A stretch of DNA of 64,000 bases, from positions 9,609,001 through 9,673,000 of the forward strand of contig CM076270.1 of NCBI GenBank assembly GCA_038380795.1, in the 5' to 3' direction. The notes below the pieces were generated by a model. The model made no database searches, was not told the DNA's origin, and saw only the letters and a list, made by a program, of their open reading frames with translations. The translations under genes were made by a program, and so were the position numbers. Positions 1 to 13,700 of this stretch are shown piece by piece (the first letter of the stretch is position 1; the number at the start of each line of letters is the position of its first letter). Origin of the DNA: Pyrocephalus nanus (taxonomy: Eukaryota > Chordata > Aves > Passeriformes > Tyrannidae).

Positions 1-3000
1 CCAGGCCACCACCCATACAGTGTCCCTCTGCTGAAGAGTGGGAAGGCACGGAAGGACTGGGACCAGTTTTCCTCACCACCAGCATCCATCTGACTGTGAC
101 ACTCATCCTGTGGTGGGGAGCGGGGCAGGAGTAATGGAGGGGTCCCTGACTCTCTGGGCTCATCCCACTGGGATGCAAAGGCTGGTTGTATCGGCAGCAC
201 TGCTCCAGGAGCATGGTGGCAATGGCCATGCTGTGCCCTGGATGCACTGCACCCACTGTGCTCAGCACTAGAGCTGGCCAAGGCATCCCTTGTGGTGTGG
301 GGACAGTTGACTTCTATGTCAGGGATATGCAGGCAATCCCCAAAAACATCCCAGCCCTCCCAGCCCTCCCAGCCCTCCCAGCCCTCCCAGCCCAGTGGGG
401 TGAACATGCAGGGACTGGTATTGGGCGTGTCAGGCACCCCGGGCTGTTTTGGGACACAGGGCTGGATGGGTGCCCTGAGAGGTGCTCGTACCTGGGGTGA
501 GACCCATGGAGGTGGCAGAGGTTTGCATGCGATGGAGTGGGGAAAAAACAGTCTGTGGGTACCTTCTCCCTCGAGACATCCTCAGGGCTCTCTGGCACCA
601 ATGTGACCCTGGTTTTGTGGCACATCCCTTCAATGGGGCCAGATGGTGTCCAGCTGCAGGGTAATGGTACAGCTCCTTCCTCCCAGCCTTCCTCCCACCC
701 TGCATTCCTTGCCCTTTGAGGGCAAGGGAAGGAGTATGTCTGCTCTCTCCAAAGCTGGAGTCTGCAGGGAAAAAAAACAGGACAAAGGGAGCCCCAGACT
801 GCCTGTAGTGCCAAGGCACAGCTCCATGCCTGTCCTTGTGCCCCACAGATATGCTCCCCTCTTCCATCTCTGATCATGGGTGCCACCCTCTTCTTCCTCT
901 GCCCACCGTGGCCCCCTGAACCCCTGGGGAATGTGGGGATCCCTTCTCCATTCCTGCTGTGCATGGGTTGAGCCTCACTGAGAATTAAAAAGAGTCATTG
1001 GCTTGATTTGTGACCCGGTTGTGTCCCCCAAGACCCAGAGCTGCTCCCAGCATGGGACGGAACTTGGGCCATGCTCCTGGAGAGGGCCATGTGCCAGGGT
1101 GGTTGGCACCAGGGTAATGGGCACCAGGGTGTTTCACCAAATCTCCCTGAGGGCTCGGCTGCCTCTGTGGGGCTGCGGATCCAGGCACATTCAGGGCATG
1201 GCAGGGAGGGCATAATTGGGATGCACACACCCATCCTGGTCTCCAGGATGCTCAGGCTGAGCTGGGTCTGGAGCCTTTGCAGAGGGACAGCTGCCTCTGG
1301 AGCGGTGGCCATCAGTCTGTCCCCAGACACACGGCTCATAAAATGTCACGAAAAGGCCAGGGAGCGTGGGCTGGCTGGTCATGCTCTCCCAGGCTGGAAG
1401 GACCCATCGATTTCCTGTCTGAGATCAATGCTGCTGACTTCCCGGTGTACACCAGGTCCTCCCTCAGGATGAAATACTGAGGATCTGAAACAGCAGCTGA
1501 GGGACTGCCCAAGCAGCTTGAGCTCTGGCTTTGCACTGTTTTACCAGCCCAAATTCCCCTTGGTCAGCTGTGGAGGCTCCCTTGGCTCAGCATCCCATGG
1601 CTTTGCCTCTGGGCAGTGTGGACCCTGAGGGGACCTGAGCAGAAATGCTGCAGGAGCAAGCCCCAGGCAGAGCCCTGGCAGCTGCTGCTCTGCTTCCAGC
1701 CCCTTCTGAGCACATCACACGGGGCTGTGGCCAGGCCAGTGAAGAAGAACGGGCAGGATTTCGAGCTTGCAAACTCCCTCCTGCCCCCACTCACTCAGTC
1801 CCTGGCTCAGGGGCAGTGCAGATGGCTCTCCTCTGCTTCCCATCCCCACAGCAGGATCTGCCATGGGCAGATCCTTCCTCAGCCCTTGCAGGTCCTGTTG
1901 GGTGCTGCTGAATGAAGGTGGGCTTTGGGCTGCAGTAACTCTGCACATCAGTGCACTTCAGTCCTGCTGACTGCTCAAAGCCTCTCTCTGGAGGATGTCA
2001 GTGTGGCCAAGGGCATTGACATCCCTCTCTGCCTGCTGTCACTGATGGCCCTGGCAGGGGACAGCACCCTGGCAGCCATGTGAAGACTCTTGTTCCTGTT
2101 ACATGGGTGGATGTGACTGATGCCTCCTTGATGGCCATTATTGCCCCATCTCATTTCACCCAGCCATTTCCCCAGCCAGTAATCTCTAGGGAATGGCTTT
2201 TTAATAGGCAGTCAATAGTATTTTATCATGCAGTAACAGACAGGTGCCCATGTGAAGCTTTGGGGTACCTTGTGCTGCAAGTCGAGAGAACGTGTTCCCT
2301 TGCTCATGAGCAGCCAGGCTGTGCAAGGATGCAGCTGTGGTTGCTCCAGCTCAAGCTACTTGTCAGTGCCAGAGGACAGTGTATGTGTTCCCAGGTTTTT
2401 TAAGGATGTTCTGAGTCTCAGTACACCTGGAGTAGAGTTCAGAGGAGCCAGAAAGACAAGACACTGGCTTTGCCTTCATCCAGCCTTTTGTCCCCAGCTG
2501 TTCTGCTATCCCCTGATCTGGGACTCCCCATCCTCCTTGGCTACCCTAAATTCCCCTCTCTGAGATGTGGGAGGGGAATGTTCTGCTCAGGCCCTGGTAT
2601 ACTGGGCAGTGATGCTGAGGGCTGCCCCACGACCCACTCCCCACACACACAGCTGGGACAGGATCACCCTGAAAAACATCCCAACAACTTGGCAAAGCTG
2701 CAGCGCAGTTGGTGGCACATCCTGGGTGGAGATGTGAGGGCAAACTTTGCTCCCCTGGCTGTGATTTGGTGACAGTATGTGGAGATGTCCCTGGTCACCA
2801 TGTGCCAGCCAGGCTCTCAGGAGATGCTGGAATCAAAGGCTCCCGGGCAAGTCCTTTAATCCCTTAATTAATAGCAAAATCTGCAGTCAGGGCTTGTAAC
2901 CTAATGAAAAGAACTGATCTCCTCAGGGAGAATGGTTTCATGGAGAGGGTTTTATACCTCTCCATCACTAGGAAAGCAGTGGTTGATGGCTCTTGCCAGC

Positions 3001-4340
3001 CTCAGGCTCATTGCAGACCCCAGGAAGGGAATTATGGAGCCTGTTAGCACTAAGGATAATGGTCCCAACTGCCTCAAGCCCTCAGGGTCAGCCTAGTCCC
3101 TGCTGCCTTCCCAGTATAAATTGGAGGGATTATTCCTGCCAGGGAGGGGGTATAGAAGCAAAAAGCCCTGCGGGAAAGGGGAAGGCAGAAGCAAGGGATG
3201 GTTAAGTTGTTCCCACTGCTCCACCTATGTAACTGGCCAAGGGGAATGACTGGCATTTCAGGATGGCTGTGAGGAAGGGCCATCCCAAAACAATACCTGG
3301 GAGAACAAACATTTCAGGACCCAAGGCAGCCCTGAGGGGACAGAGCAGTGGTACATCGAGGGGCCAGGAGCCGCAGGGAGTGTGTGAATGCCGTTGCTCC
3401 ATGTCTTTGCTTGGAGCTGGGAGAAGCATCTCTTTGTCCCTGCAGTATGGAGCACATGGCCAAGCTGGGCTCCACGCCACCACCTCCTCTCCAAACACTT
3501 AGTTTCCGAAGAGCCGTCCCCCAAAATGTGTCTCTGTCTCATCTGTCCTCCCAGACTTACAGCAGCTTCTGTCCAGTTCCTGCCTAATCACCTGCTCCCG
3601 GCTGCAAGGAGCGCTCCTGCCTCCCCATGTCCACTCAGCACCCCCACAGTGAGTGCCCATCCTCCTCCATCACCTCTGGCCCCGCTCCCAGGAGACTCCC
3701 TCTCTCCCAGCAGCTCATGGAGTTGTTTTCCCCCTGCGCTGCCGCACACCCCGAGCGACACAGTATCTCCAGAGCTTTCAGTGAAAAGATTTATCACCAT
3801 AGCTTTGGGGATTAAAAAGCAATCCATCTGTGCGGCTGCCCCAGCCTTGTAAGGCCTTTTTTTTGTGCTGTGGTTGTTTGCAACAGGCATGGGGTGTGTT
3901 TTTTTTTTTTTCCTTTACAGAGCCAAACTCAAGTTTTACAGCAATTGCCTTGTGTATTTGTAGCCATGATAGATGGCTCCTGAGTGTGCCAGCAGATATT
4001 TTGCCGCCCCTTTTCAAGGGAAAATGGTTTCAAGAAAAGAATTGTTTTTCACTTCCTTCACACAGCCACGGTATGGGGAAGCAGTCCCTGTCTGGGGCTG
4101 GGCAGTGGGGCGGATTTGGGCCACCCAGCCATGGATGTGACACAGCAACCTTTCCCACCGAGATCCCAGTCTTTGTGAGGGGGTGCAGGGAAGCAGGAAA
4201 ATGCAGATGTCAGGAAACCACAGGGATGTGCTGAGTTTGAGCTTAGGTGGCTTTTTGAGCCACATTTCATTTATTTCTCTTGAATTCCAGGACAGCGGTG
4301 GTGGTGAAAAGCCAGCACCTGGGGGGAAAAACAGACAGCA
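1..4340. other. Intergenic DNA with no supported gene
   Basis: Reading frames here are short, overlap on both strands and show no recognisable domain, so I annotate no gene. Contents are a 9-bp minisatellite near 351-393 and an AT-richer patch near 2,850-2,940. There are short T and A runs such as the T-run near 3,898-3,912. By mammalian synteny the next gene in this direction would be NMUR1, but I found no seven-transmembrane exon. Confidence 0.5.
351..393. repeat. 9-bp minisatellite, about 4.7 copies
   Basis: The 9-base unit ccagccctc is repeated head to tail four times, followed by a partial fifth copy with essentially no divergence. It is C-rich on the + strand and G-rich on the - strand. 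It creates an artificial Pro-Ala-Leu repeat in one frame. Confidence 0.9.
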
Positions 4341-4344
4341 AGAG

Positions 4345-4470
4345 ATCACAGAATCATGGAATAGTTTGGGTTGGAAAGGACCTTTGAATGTCATCTAGTC
4401 CAATATCCAATGTATATATGTAGAATTTGATTCTGCTCCTCAGGGACACCCCTGGGCTCAGCTTTTAGCC
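4345..4470 (-). mobile_element. CR1 LINE fragment (3' end, minus orientation)
   Basis: The stretch starting cacagaatcatggaat and continuing with gtttgggttggaaaggacct is the reverse complement of the conserved 3' end of avian CR1 retrotransposons. Those elements end in short ATTCTRTG repeats. The first 60 bases match my recollection of the consensus well. After that the similarity decays, so the right-hand limit is approximate. There is no target-site duplication, as expected for CR1. It is a truncated, non-coding copy. Confidence 0.8.
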
Positions 4471-7400
4471 CCATGCCAGAGGCAGCCCATCTTTCTGCTG
4501 CTTCCCAAAGAGCCAGGACTCTCACAGAAAATGGCTTTCAAGCAGCCTCGTGCTATGGGGAATCTGGGAAGAGGCGGTGTGGGGAGCACAGCCCCCCCAG
4601 GGGCCTGGATGGAGGAGCTCAGGTGCAGTTCTGGATGCTCAGGCTGACTCAGCCGCAGTGCAGCGTGACTGTCACCTGCACTGGGGGTGGCCTTCTCCAC
4701 GTCACAGCAAACCCAACAGCCCTGGAGGAACCAGGCCACGTGCAGGTTAGGGATGGCATCCCTGTACCCCACCTCTTCCTACCTTAGGGCATGGAGAGAG
4801 GAAACACGCTAGGGCTAGAGGGACAAAAGACATCCCTAAGAAGTGAAGATCTGGGTGTTATTCCCAATCTTAAATCCCACTGTCCCCATGGCAGGGTGAG
4901 GGAAAGGACAGAATTCAATGCACAGTGCAGTCTAGCAGGGACAATGCATTAAAGCCACCAGGTACCTCACAAACATCACCTGGGGCAGTGTTGAAACCCC
5001 AGCTCAGTGCGTTAGAAGAGACTGCCTGGTTAGCCCACGCCTTCTCCCATTTCGACTGTGTTGTTGCTAAAGATGACAGAATTTATGTCAGAGGAGCCTG
5101 TGTGATGCTTAATTTTGTTCATGGGGACACTTTGGTTAAGAAATGAAAGTGATGCATAATTAGCACAGCAATAAGTGGATTAAAGCTGGCTGCATGGCAG
5201 AGCTCTGAGGCTAATGGGGACTGCTAATGACTGGCTGTGATTGCTGACAGGACTAGGGGGATTGGGCTCAGCCCCTAGGCCCCACATTGTCCCTTAATAT
5301 TGTCCTTGAACAGGTCCCCATGGCTTAGGGAGTGCAAGTAGAGGACCCTGAGACTGACCTGGAGGATAAAAGCCCTGCAAAGGACTTCCTCACAACCCAC
5401 ACAAGCCGTACTTAGGGTCCCAAGCATATATGTCCCAGGGGTCTGCCCTGGTCCCCTATGTGGGATGTGGAGGATGAGGGGGCACCAGCTCTCTGGTCAT
5501 CACTGGGCTGGAATAAATTCCAGTATGAAGAGGAAGACTGGGATACCCAGACTGGAAAAAGATAACTTTTATCCGGTGTTATATGTATATATTTTTAGAA
5601 CCAGTGAAACTGCTCTCTGACCCGTCTCTATTGTCCCTGAGCAGATCCCTGAGGGTGGTGGTGGAATCCCTCAAGGGGAAATGCCTCCTCATGGACTGGG
5701 TGCTTTTCTATAATAGCTCCTCTTCAGATGTGGTTGTGAGGGTGTTTGCTTCTGCTAAGGACCCATCTGTGTCACAGAATCAGGAAGGGAACAACAGCTC
5801 TTGCTCTTCCATTCCACCATGCCCAGATGTCATCTTCCCTTCCCTCCTGGCAGCTGGCAGTACCTGGGCTGAATCCCTCCAAAATGAGTTTGAGTGAAAA
5901 CAAGTCAAAACCCAAGATATGGACCCAGGCTCAGGACTAGACCCCAGCTGTCTCTGCTGCAATGTTATTATAGCAGCAGACTTTAATTACGTGGGTTTAT
6001 CACTCTTTGTGCTTATCACGGCAGCCAGGGCGAGTTTGTCTTCTCAGTTCAGGACTATTTAATGTGGCACATTGCAGAAAGCTGTCTGAGAGGCATTTGG
6101 AGGCCAAGTACATCTTTCTTCTTATCTTCCTTTGGCGGCTGGGGTGACTGTCTCACATTACAGACCATCTCACATTAATGATGCTGAGACTGAGCATGAG
6201 ACATCCCCTTCCGCCCCCAGAGCTCACATCAGGCACAGGATGGTCCCAGCTGGCCCTGGGGCTGAGAGCCAGGCCAAAAACTGTATTTCACACAGCAATC
6301 AGGCTGAGGCTGCCAGGAGGTGAGGACACAGGTTCACAGTGGGTATTTGGCAGGGACTGACTGAGTGGCTTCCCCAAACAAGCCCCTCTCCATTCCCTGG
6401 CAGGGCAGGCAGGTGCCTGCAGGGGCAGGAGCTGCCAATGGGCAGCAGAAAATAAAGACACAGACATAAATCTGTCTTTCCTCAGCTCCTGTGCCTGACC
6501 TCTTCCAGGACAGCTGCTAGAAACTCTTTGCTGCCTGACACTTGCTTGTGTAGGCTCGTAAAGAAACTCAGCAGCACAGCCCTTCATTCCCAGCCAGAGG
6601 ATGCTCCCAGGGGAGGGGGAGAATCCCTGGAGTGCTGTAGCTTTATGGCAAATGGTGGACAAGGTCCTGTTTTCTCAGGGGAGGCTTCTGGCTTGGTGGT
6701 CCTGTCACTTTCAGGCAACTTCCACCTCAAAAAGCATTCCTACAGGTTCCCTGTCTCTCTTGGCTGGCTAGGTCCCACAATCTATCAGTCTCCATGTGTC
6801 CTCTCACGTGGCAGTGGTCTCAACAAACACAAGGATGTCTCTTCCCCAGCCAGACCTCACTGTGGTAGACACCTGCTTTTCAGTGTCCTGCTTGCAGGGA
6901 GAAGTGTGAGCCCTGGCACCACTTCTCCCTTGCTGGCATCTCCCACTACTCCCATTACTGCAGCTCCCCCACCCCTCCCTAGTTATCACTGGCCCAAAGC
7001 ACCCCCTCCTCTACACACCAACCCCTCCAGCACTTGGCTCAGTTTAATTCCTTTTAATTTGTCATCCCTTGCTCAGAACAGCTGGGACCAATTTGCTGCT
7101 GCTGTCACCAGAAAGAAATCAAGTTAATGACAAGAAAGACATTATAATTTAGGAGACCCATCAAGCCTCACCGCTGTATTAATAAGGAACAGGGAGGATA
7201 TTGCTGCTGCCTGCTTTGCTCTTTTCTCCCACACCTATAGCCCCAAGCCATCCTGGGAGCCTGTTAGCAATACCAGGCTCAAGATGCCTTTTTTCCAGGT
7301 ACTGCCTTGTATTTGCATCGTGGTGGGAGCTCTTCGCTGCCCTGGTGTTTTCAACTGATTTCTGCTCTGGCTAAAGGGAGATTCATATCTCTCTACAGCT

Positions 7401-9200
7401 CTTCACTTGTCCAAACTTATCCTGGCCTCCGCTCCAAATCTCTCCGATGGGACTGATTTAAACAACCTCCTTGCACAGATGGAAAAGCAAATGGCTTGAG
7501 CTGGGTTTCATTCCTATTTTTCTGTGGCAATCCTGGCTGACAGGCGGTGAGTCCATCTGGCAGGAGCCTGAAACACAACAGCAGCAAGTGCCGTGCTAAA
7601 GCATCATCTAAGCGAGCTGGGAGCCCTGCAAGATGAGGGCTGGGTGACGACTTCTTCAACCCCCTGCCACAGAAGAAGAGAGACAGACAGAGGATGCATT
7701 TCGACTGACTGTGTGTGTGTGATGGATCCTTGAACAGCAGCAAAAAGCTAAAAGAAAGAAAGCAGAGTAAATTGTGATAATTGCAATGAAAAGCACCCAT
7801 TTGCACCCAGTGGGTGAGTGAGTGAGGCAATAGAAGCATTTAAAGGTTTTTCCTCCTAAAATAGGATTCACTGTCTCTCTGGTGATTGCCTCTGTGCAGA
7901 TGTAGCTGGGAGGTGTAACAGAGTTTAATCTCTATTCCAAAAGCCACTGGGTTGCAGTAGGAAACCACCCATCCTTGGAACTAAGATCGGTGTTAAATGC
8001 ACCTTTCAGTACCAAGAGGGTGAAGCTCAGGCTGTGCAGCGCTGCACTAATCCTGCAGGAATGACAGTGCAAGTACAGCTCAGTGCTCTTTTAGACTCAC
8101 TAAGGTTTGCCTTTAGATAGTTTTCCAGCAAACTGGTGTCTGCAGCAAGGACCCGGGGATGTACTTGTCTCCTCTGCTTTTGTCAGAGGTGAAAACAATT
8201 CTTGGCCCTCCACACTTGGCCAATCTGCAAGATCTTCTCAATAGCCCCTCCTGGTTTTTGCCAAGGCTTTGGCAAAAGGTTGGTGGTGAAACCAGGCAGG
8301 TGTTTGTGAGGGCTCAGGCAAGTCCTGAACAGAAACCTCCTGTCTCTTCTCTGTGCACAGGCAGCCTTCACCTGCAGTGTGATAGAGCCACTCGAAAACT
8401 GAAGGCCAAGGAAAAAACTTGGCACCTCTGTAGGCTTTCCATTAAATTTTTCCTTCTGGACTTTTCTCCCAGTGCAATCCTTTGCAGACAGGTTTGCTCC
8501 CTCAAAGACTGTGGCTCGTCCACTGGGGATGTTTTATCACCTTCAAGGTCTGGGTGATGTAGGCCCTGCAGCAGGAGACATTTTGTGTGGAGCAGCTCAG
8601 TTTCCCTGGGAATGATGCCCTGAGCCAGGGTGAGGATGCAGGCACAGGATGAGCCCCGGTGAGGTGGTAGGACTGGTTTGGATGCTCCTCAGCCTAAAGG
8701 CACATCTGCAGCAATCTCAGCAAGTTTAGGCATGAGGCTATGAGGCTCAGAGCCCAGAGGGTGCTGGGTTTGCAACCCACAGCAGTGATGATTCATTCTG
8801 CTCTTAAAAAAGGGTGCAGAGCAAGTACTGCTCCACAGCACAGCCCCTGACCCCTGCCCACCACTGCACAGGCATGTCCTAAAGCATCAGAGCAAAGGGA
8901 GACACAGGAACGTGCTTCCCTTACCCTATTTCTTTCCTAATATCCCAACAAACTCTTAGCGAGGCTGTTATACACACACATGTACCAACATAGGTGTATT
9001 TAGGCTAACTTTAATTTCAGAAAGCCTTTTCTGGAGTAAATGCAGCAGCTGACACAGTCAGGGCTGCATTACCTGGGGAGGTGGGACACTGGGAGCACCA
9101 CTACTCCTCCACTAGCTCAGTCTCTGCCTTCAGCCATTTCCAAAAAGCCAAAGAGACCCTTTTCCTCATCCCTGGGGCTGTAGAAAAGCGCATTCTCTTT
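4471..9200. other. Intergenic DNA with TAAT-rich blocks
   Basis: No coding exon is supported. Blocks near 5,120-5,240, 5,960-6,110 and 7,030-7,200 are AT-richer than their surroundings and dense in homeodomain-type TAAT/ATTA cores. That is the usual look of conserved non-coding enhancers. The rest is unique, GC-moderate sequence with no repeat I recognise. Confidence 0.4.
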
Positions 9201-9650
9201 CTTTCTAGATTTTTTTTTTTTTAAACTCTGTTGAGAAATATACTTAAAGAGGTTCAATTTCAAGCCATGAATCAAATGTTTGGAAGAATTGCAATCTCAC
9301 GAAGATAAATCAGGCTATAAACAGTGCTCAGAGGTTACTTAACCCACTGAGAATGACTGTAAAAAACCATACTTTTTCCAATCAACAGCATACCCAGGGA
9401 GCCCATCCTCACAGGCAAGACAGAAAGTGCCAACTACTTGTAAATTATATGCATGGACCTTTTATGGGGCAGATGCTACATTATTGGACTATGGCAGGGC
9501 AGAGAAAGTAATGAAGGCAAATGGTGCAGAGCCACCAGAAAAACAAATCAAATAAGGGTTTGACAGCATGATCTGTACTTGGTTTTGCTCAAAGAAAATT
9601 GCAAGTTCTTTTCATTTTCATGCTGGAGGTCAGGAGGGGCTGCGTGGGCT
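9200..9650. other. Possible conserved non-coding element
   Basis: This AT-rich block of low CpG content holds motifs such as aaattatatgcat (POU-like), cagcatgatctg and several caaat/atttg cores. All six frames have stops every few codons, so it is not coding. Calling it an enhancer is an inference from composition only. Confidence 0.3.
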
Positions 9651-10589
9651 CCCTTTATCACTGGGCAGGGGGTTGCTGACATGGGTTTGAGAGCTTAGAT
9701 GGAAATCGTGCCTCTCGTGGCTTTTTAGGCTCCAGGTGAGGTGCTGGGCTAACCCAGTGCCTTGGAGAGGCAATGCCTCACTCATGGGTGGGTGGGAAAA
9801 AACTCAGCAGGGGATGGTCTTGAGAAGGATCCTCTCCTCCCATGCTGCTGCAGGTCCTTCCTTCCTCCACCTTCTGTAAATGGGCCTTATGCATTCCACC
9901 CATCCATGGGACATGGGATTCCTGCCATGTGGGCTCTGAAGTCCCCGCATGGGGTGATGCTGTACAGCCACCATAGCCATCCCATCCATCACTGGGTGAG
10001 AACCCCTTGGGAAGTGCACAATAATCACAGGCACACCACGTTTTGAGGGTCACCACTGCTCTTCCCAGCAAGCAGATCACCCTCTCCAGCTTGAAGCAGT
10101 GCTCACTCAGCACCCTTCTGGTGTGCTTAATCCCAGGAAACGTGCAGGCTCTGCCCTGTGCTCCACATCATCTGTCATCTGCATAATAAATATACTGAAG
10201 CAGACAGCTAATTATTGGGAATATGGAGCCTGGCAGGAGGTGGGCAGACCTTCTCATGCCTTTGCCATGGCTTGTTATAAATGGCTTGTACTGCTCAGAG
10301 TTATCTTCCAGATCCCATGGCTGACAACATCCCAGAGCTGTGCTGGGGGCAACACTGATGCTTGGAGCCCAGACTCCCATCCCCACTGCCATGGCCGGGG
10401 GGAGCTTCCCTGGGGTAGGGGCTGCCTGCCTTCTACATGGCCCTTCTAGCCCTTCCCTGTTCCCCTGCTCCCCAGGATAAGCTGGCAGTCCTGCAGGTTG
10501 TCACGGCACTAATTTGCTCAGTCCCTAAGGTTTCACTTCAATCTCCCATCCCATGTAACTATCATGTTCCTCGGGACCAGCTCGTGCCC

Positions 10590-10760
10590 CTTGCTTGCCA
10601 CGTTATAAGCGATTATTAATGCATTAGTGTTGGGCTGCTGAACCATAATGTCTTTATAGTCAATAGCATTAAGCATTTAATTACCCAGCGGGATGAATCG
10701 ATGGGCTTCTTTCTTTGCTCTACAATTAAAACTAAGCAGGAGAGATGCAGGGTAATTTTC
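10590..10760. promoter_or_regulatory. Homeodomain-motif-dense putative enhancer
   Basis: About 170 bases carry repeated TAAT/ATTA cores (gattattaatgcattag, catttaattaccc, acaattaaaac), a gataagc-like ttataagcgatta and an ATCGAT palindrome. There is no open frame. The density of such cores exceeds the flanks. Function is inferred and no conservation data were available. Confidence 0.35.
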
Positions 10761-13700
10761 AGTCTGCTTCAAGCTTCCTCTGCCATTTCATACGCAGGGA
10801 GATGAGCTGTTGCCATGTAAGGGATGGGAAGGAGAGGATTTTTCCCCAAGAAACCATGTTCCCACCTCCCTCCCAGGATGCACATATTATGATGACACAC
10901 CTGCCCAGCTTAATGAGACACCACTGAGTCGTTCAGGACCAGGTTTCAGGTCTGACAGCACCAACAGTGGGGATATTATTTCTCTGAATCTTATTTTTTG
11001 AGGTCGTAGGAAGTTTGAAAGCAGTGGTTTTAACTCACATCCTGTAAGTGGGAATTTCTGCAGTGAGAGCTGGGAAGTGAAACAGCCCAACGTACTGCTG
11101 GGATGAGGCACAAACAGCCCACGAGTAGTCTGGCTGGTACTGTACTTTTAGCCCTCCCTTTTGATGGACTTTGCTGTGGAGGAGAGGCTGGGGCAGATGG
11201 AGGGTGAAATCTGGAGTGGCTCAGAGGATGACTCCTGAGCTCCGACTTCCTCCAGGTGCTCTCCATACCTGCACAGGTTGCTTGAGCTCTCCAGGCACAG
11301 TCAAGTGCAAAGTGACCCTCTCCAAAAAAAGCTCAGCTTGTGTCTGGATGCCTCAATGCAACCACGAGAGCCCTCAGGGTGGCTGGTCCCTCCCACTGGC
11401 AAGCTGAGGAAGGAGCTTTGCAAACTGCATGGGTGGGGCTCAGTGGGCAACTTTAGCTGGGAGAACACAGCAGCTCCCTGGGGGAACAATAGAACATTTC
11501 CCACTAAGCTAAAGAAGCCACCTGGCACGTTTTCCACTGGCACTGGTGCCTGTTTTCGAGGGCAGTTTTGGCTCTTGCTCCCTGGCAGAGGCTAGGACAT
11601 GTTACACTGGGGACATGTGTGTGTGTGGCTCTGCTCTCCCTGGTGGCATTTGGCTCTGTTCTGGTTCTAGAGGTAAGGGGAAGCCCTGGGTTTCCATGCC
11701 AATCTGCCCTCTGCCCTCACTGAGTGATGGGTGCATGTGGCTCCCAAGGCAGGGATGAGCTCATCCCCTCACTCAGATACAAGCACAAAAATAAGGGGAG
11801 TGGAGAGAGACTCCTGCTTTTCCAGTTTGGACTCAAAAAAGATTGAATTCTTTTGACTGAGAAAGAAAATAAAAAAAAATCCCCTGGTTTGGTTTTGTTC
11901 CAGGCAGAGTGTCTGCCTTCTGCTGGCCCCGTGCCTGGGAGCTGCTGTGAAATGGAAATAGCCCAACCCAGACTTGGGAGCAGAGAGAGCTTCCAGCAGG
12001 TAAAACGTGAGTGAGCTGAGGCAAAGCCCCAGGTCACTGCTCCGTGGGGCTGTGCTAAGGGGCAGATGTGCTGAGCCACAAGCAGGGTGCAGACGTTTTA
12101 CTTGAATGTCTTGACAGTCACCCATGGGGACTCAGTGCTTGTCCAGATCCTGTTCCCTACCGCCCCAGCTCTGGGAGATGAACAGGATGCACAGAAATGC
12201 CTGTGCAAGGAGGAGCTTCCCCCTCTGGGCTGTCTCCACAAAAGTCCTGGAAAGCCTTACCAAGTGCTGCAGGGCAGTGCAGGGAAATGTGCAGTTGCAC
12301 AGGACTGGGAGGTGAGCTGACTGCTGGTCTGGGATTGCTGAACTGGGATCACCTGTAGCTGCTCTCCAGACTGACTTGCCCTGGGTTATAAAGGCCTTTG
12401 CATGCATTGCTTCAAAACACCTGCCTATTCCCATCTCACTGACTTTCTGCACTCCAACTTTCTCCAATCCAGTGGAGAGAGGAGTACTCCCGAGCCTTCC
12501 TCTCATCATCAAAATTGCTCTACATCTCCCTATCCTGGTTCCTCCTCTTTATCTCACACCTACTGCAAGTCCTCTTTGTTTCAGTCCCATTTGTCTCCCT
12601 CACAACCTTTTTTCCAGGGCTGCACTTGTTCCTCCCGCTGAGCAGAGACAGAGGGGAGTCCCTCCTGTCTTGGAGGCTCTGCATGTCTGCATGGGCTTGC
12701 TGGGGGCTCACAGGCAGGCAGCAAGATCCTGCCGCCAGCTCTAGGCCAAGGGGTGTTAGGGAGAGGAATCAGAGTGCTAGAAGGTGTATATATATGGGGA
12801 ATTGGCTCCTTCTGGAAACAGAAAAGCCCTTTCTCTCTGTCAGGTACCACAAAAGACCACATTGAGGAATACTCGGAGACCAGGGGTAGACTGAATGTGG
12901 CATGTACAGAACTCCCTGTGTGAGTCACCAGGGCGTTTCCTTGTTCATGAACCCCAGGAAATGGCACAGGGATGTGCTGGGTTATCATCCAGCATCTGCT
13001 GGAGTGACAATTGGTACGGCTGGCTCCAGGGGCCCATCAATCCCTTCAGCATACCACCTCAAGAAAGGATGGTCCCCAGAGAAGAAATCCCACTCTCTGC
13101 CAGGGACTGTCATTCCTGCTGCCTAATGTGTCCCGAGCTGCCCATTTCAAGGCACAGGACGTGTGCTGGTCTGTGGCCACTCAAATTAAAAGCCATTTGT
13201 CACAGCAAGCCCTGCACCCTCTTCATACTCATCAGCCTTGAGGGCTCTCCTCTTGGCACAGACAGGGGGATAATGAAGAAAAGACTTAATTAGAGTACCA
13301 CACAGGCCCATCTCATTTGATGACCTGCATTAATCAGGGCCTGGGGATAGTTTTCTCCACCTGACAGGTATTTGAAGTGAGCTGTGCGGTTGGGAAGAAA
13401 GAGGACAAGCTCTGAGTGCCTGGCCCTGCTGAGTTACCATCCATCATCTGTGGTACCTGCTGGCATGGGAGCAGCACAGTGGGGTGAGGTGGGCACCGGT
13501 GACAGGGGAAGAGGTTTTACCAGTGGGACATGGGGACACTCAAGAGGTTTTAAGCAGCACCTAGACCTGGGATGGGTAAATTTGGTTTTTAGGTGGAATT
13601 TTTGCTGCCATCTTTGCTGTGCCTTACCCACATCGGGCTACTGCTCAGACCACACAGCCACTGAGCTTCCCTTGCCAGGGAAGCAAGGCTGGGGATGGGG

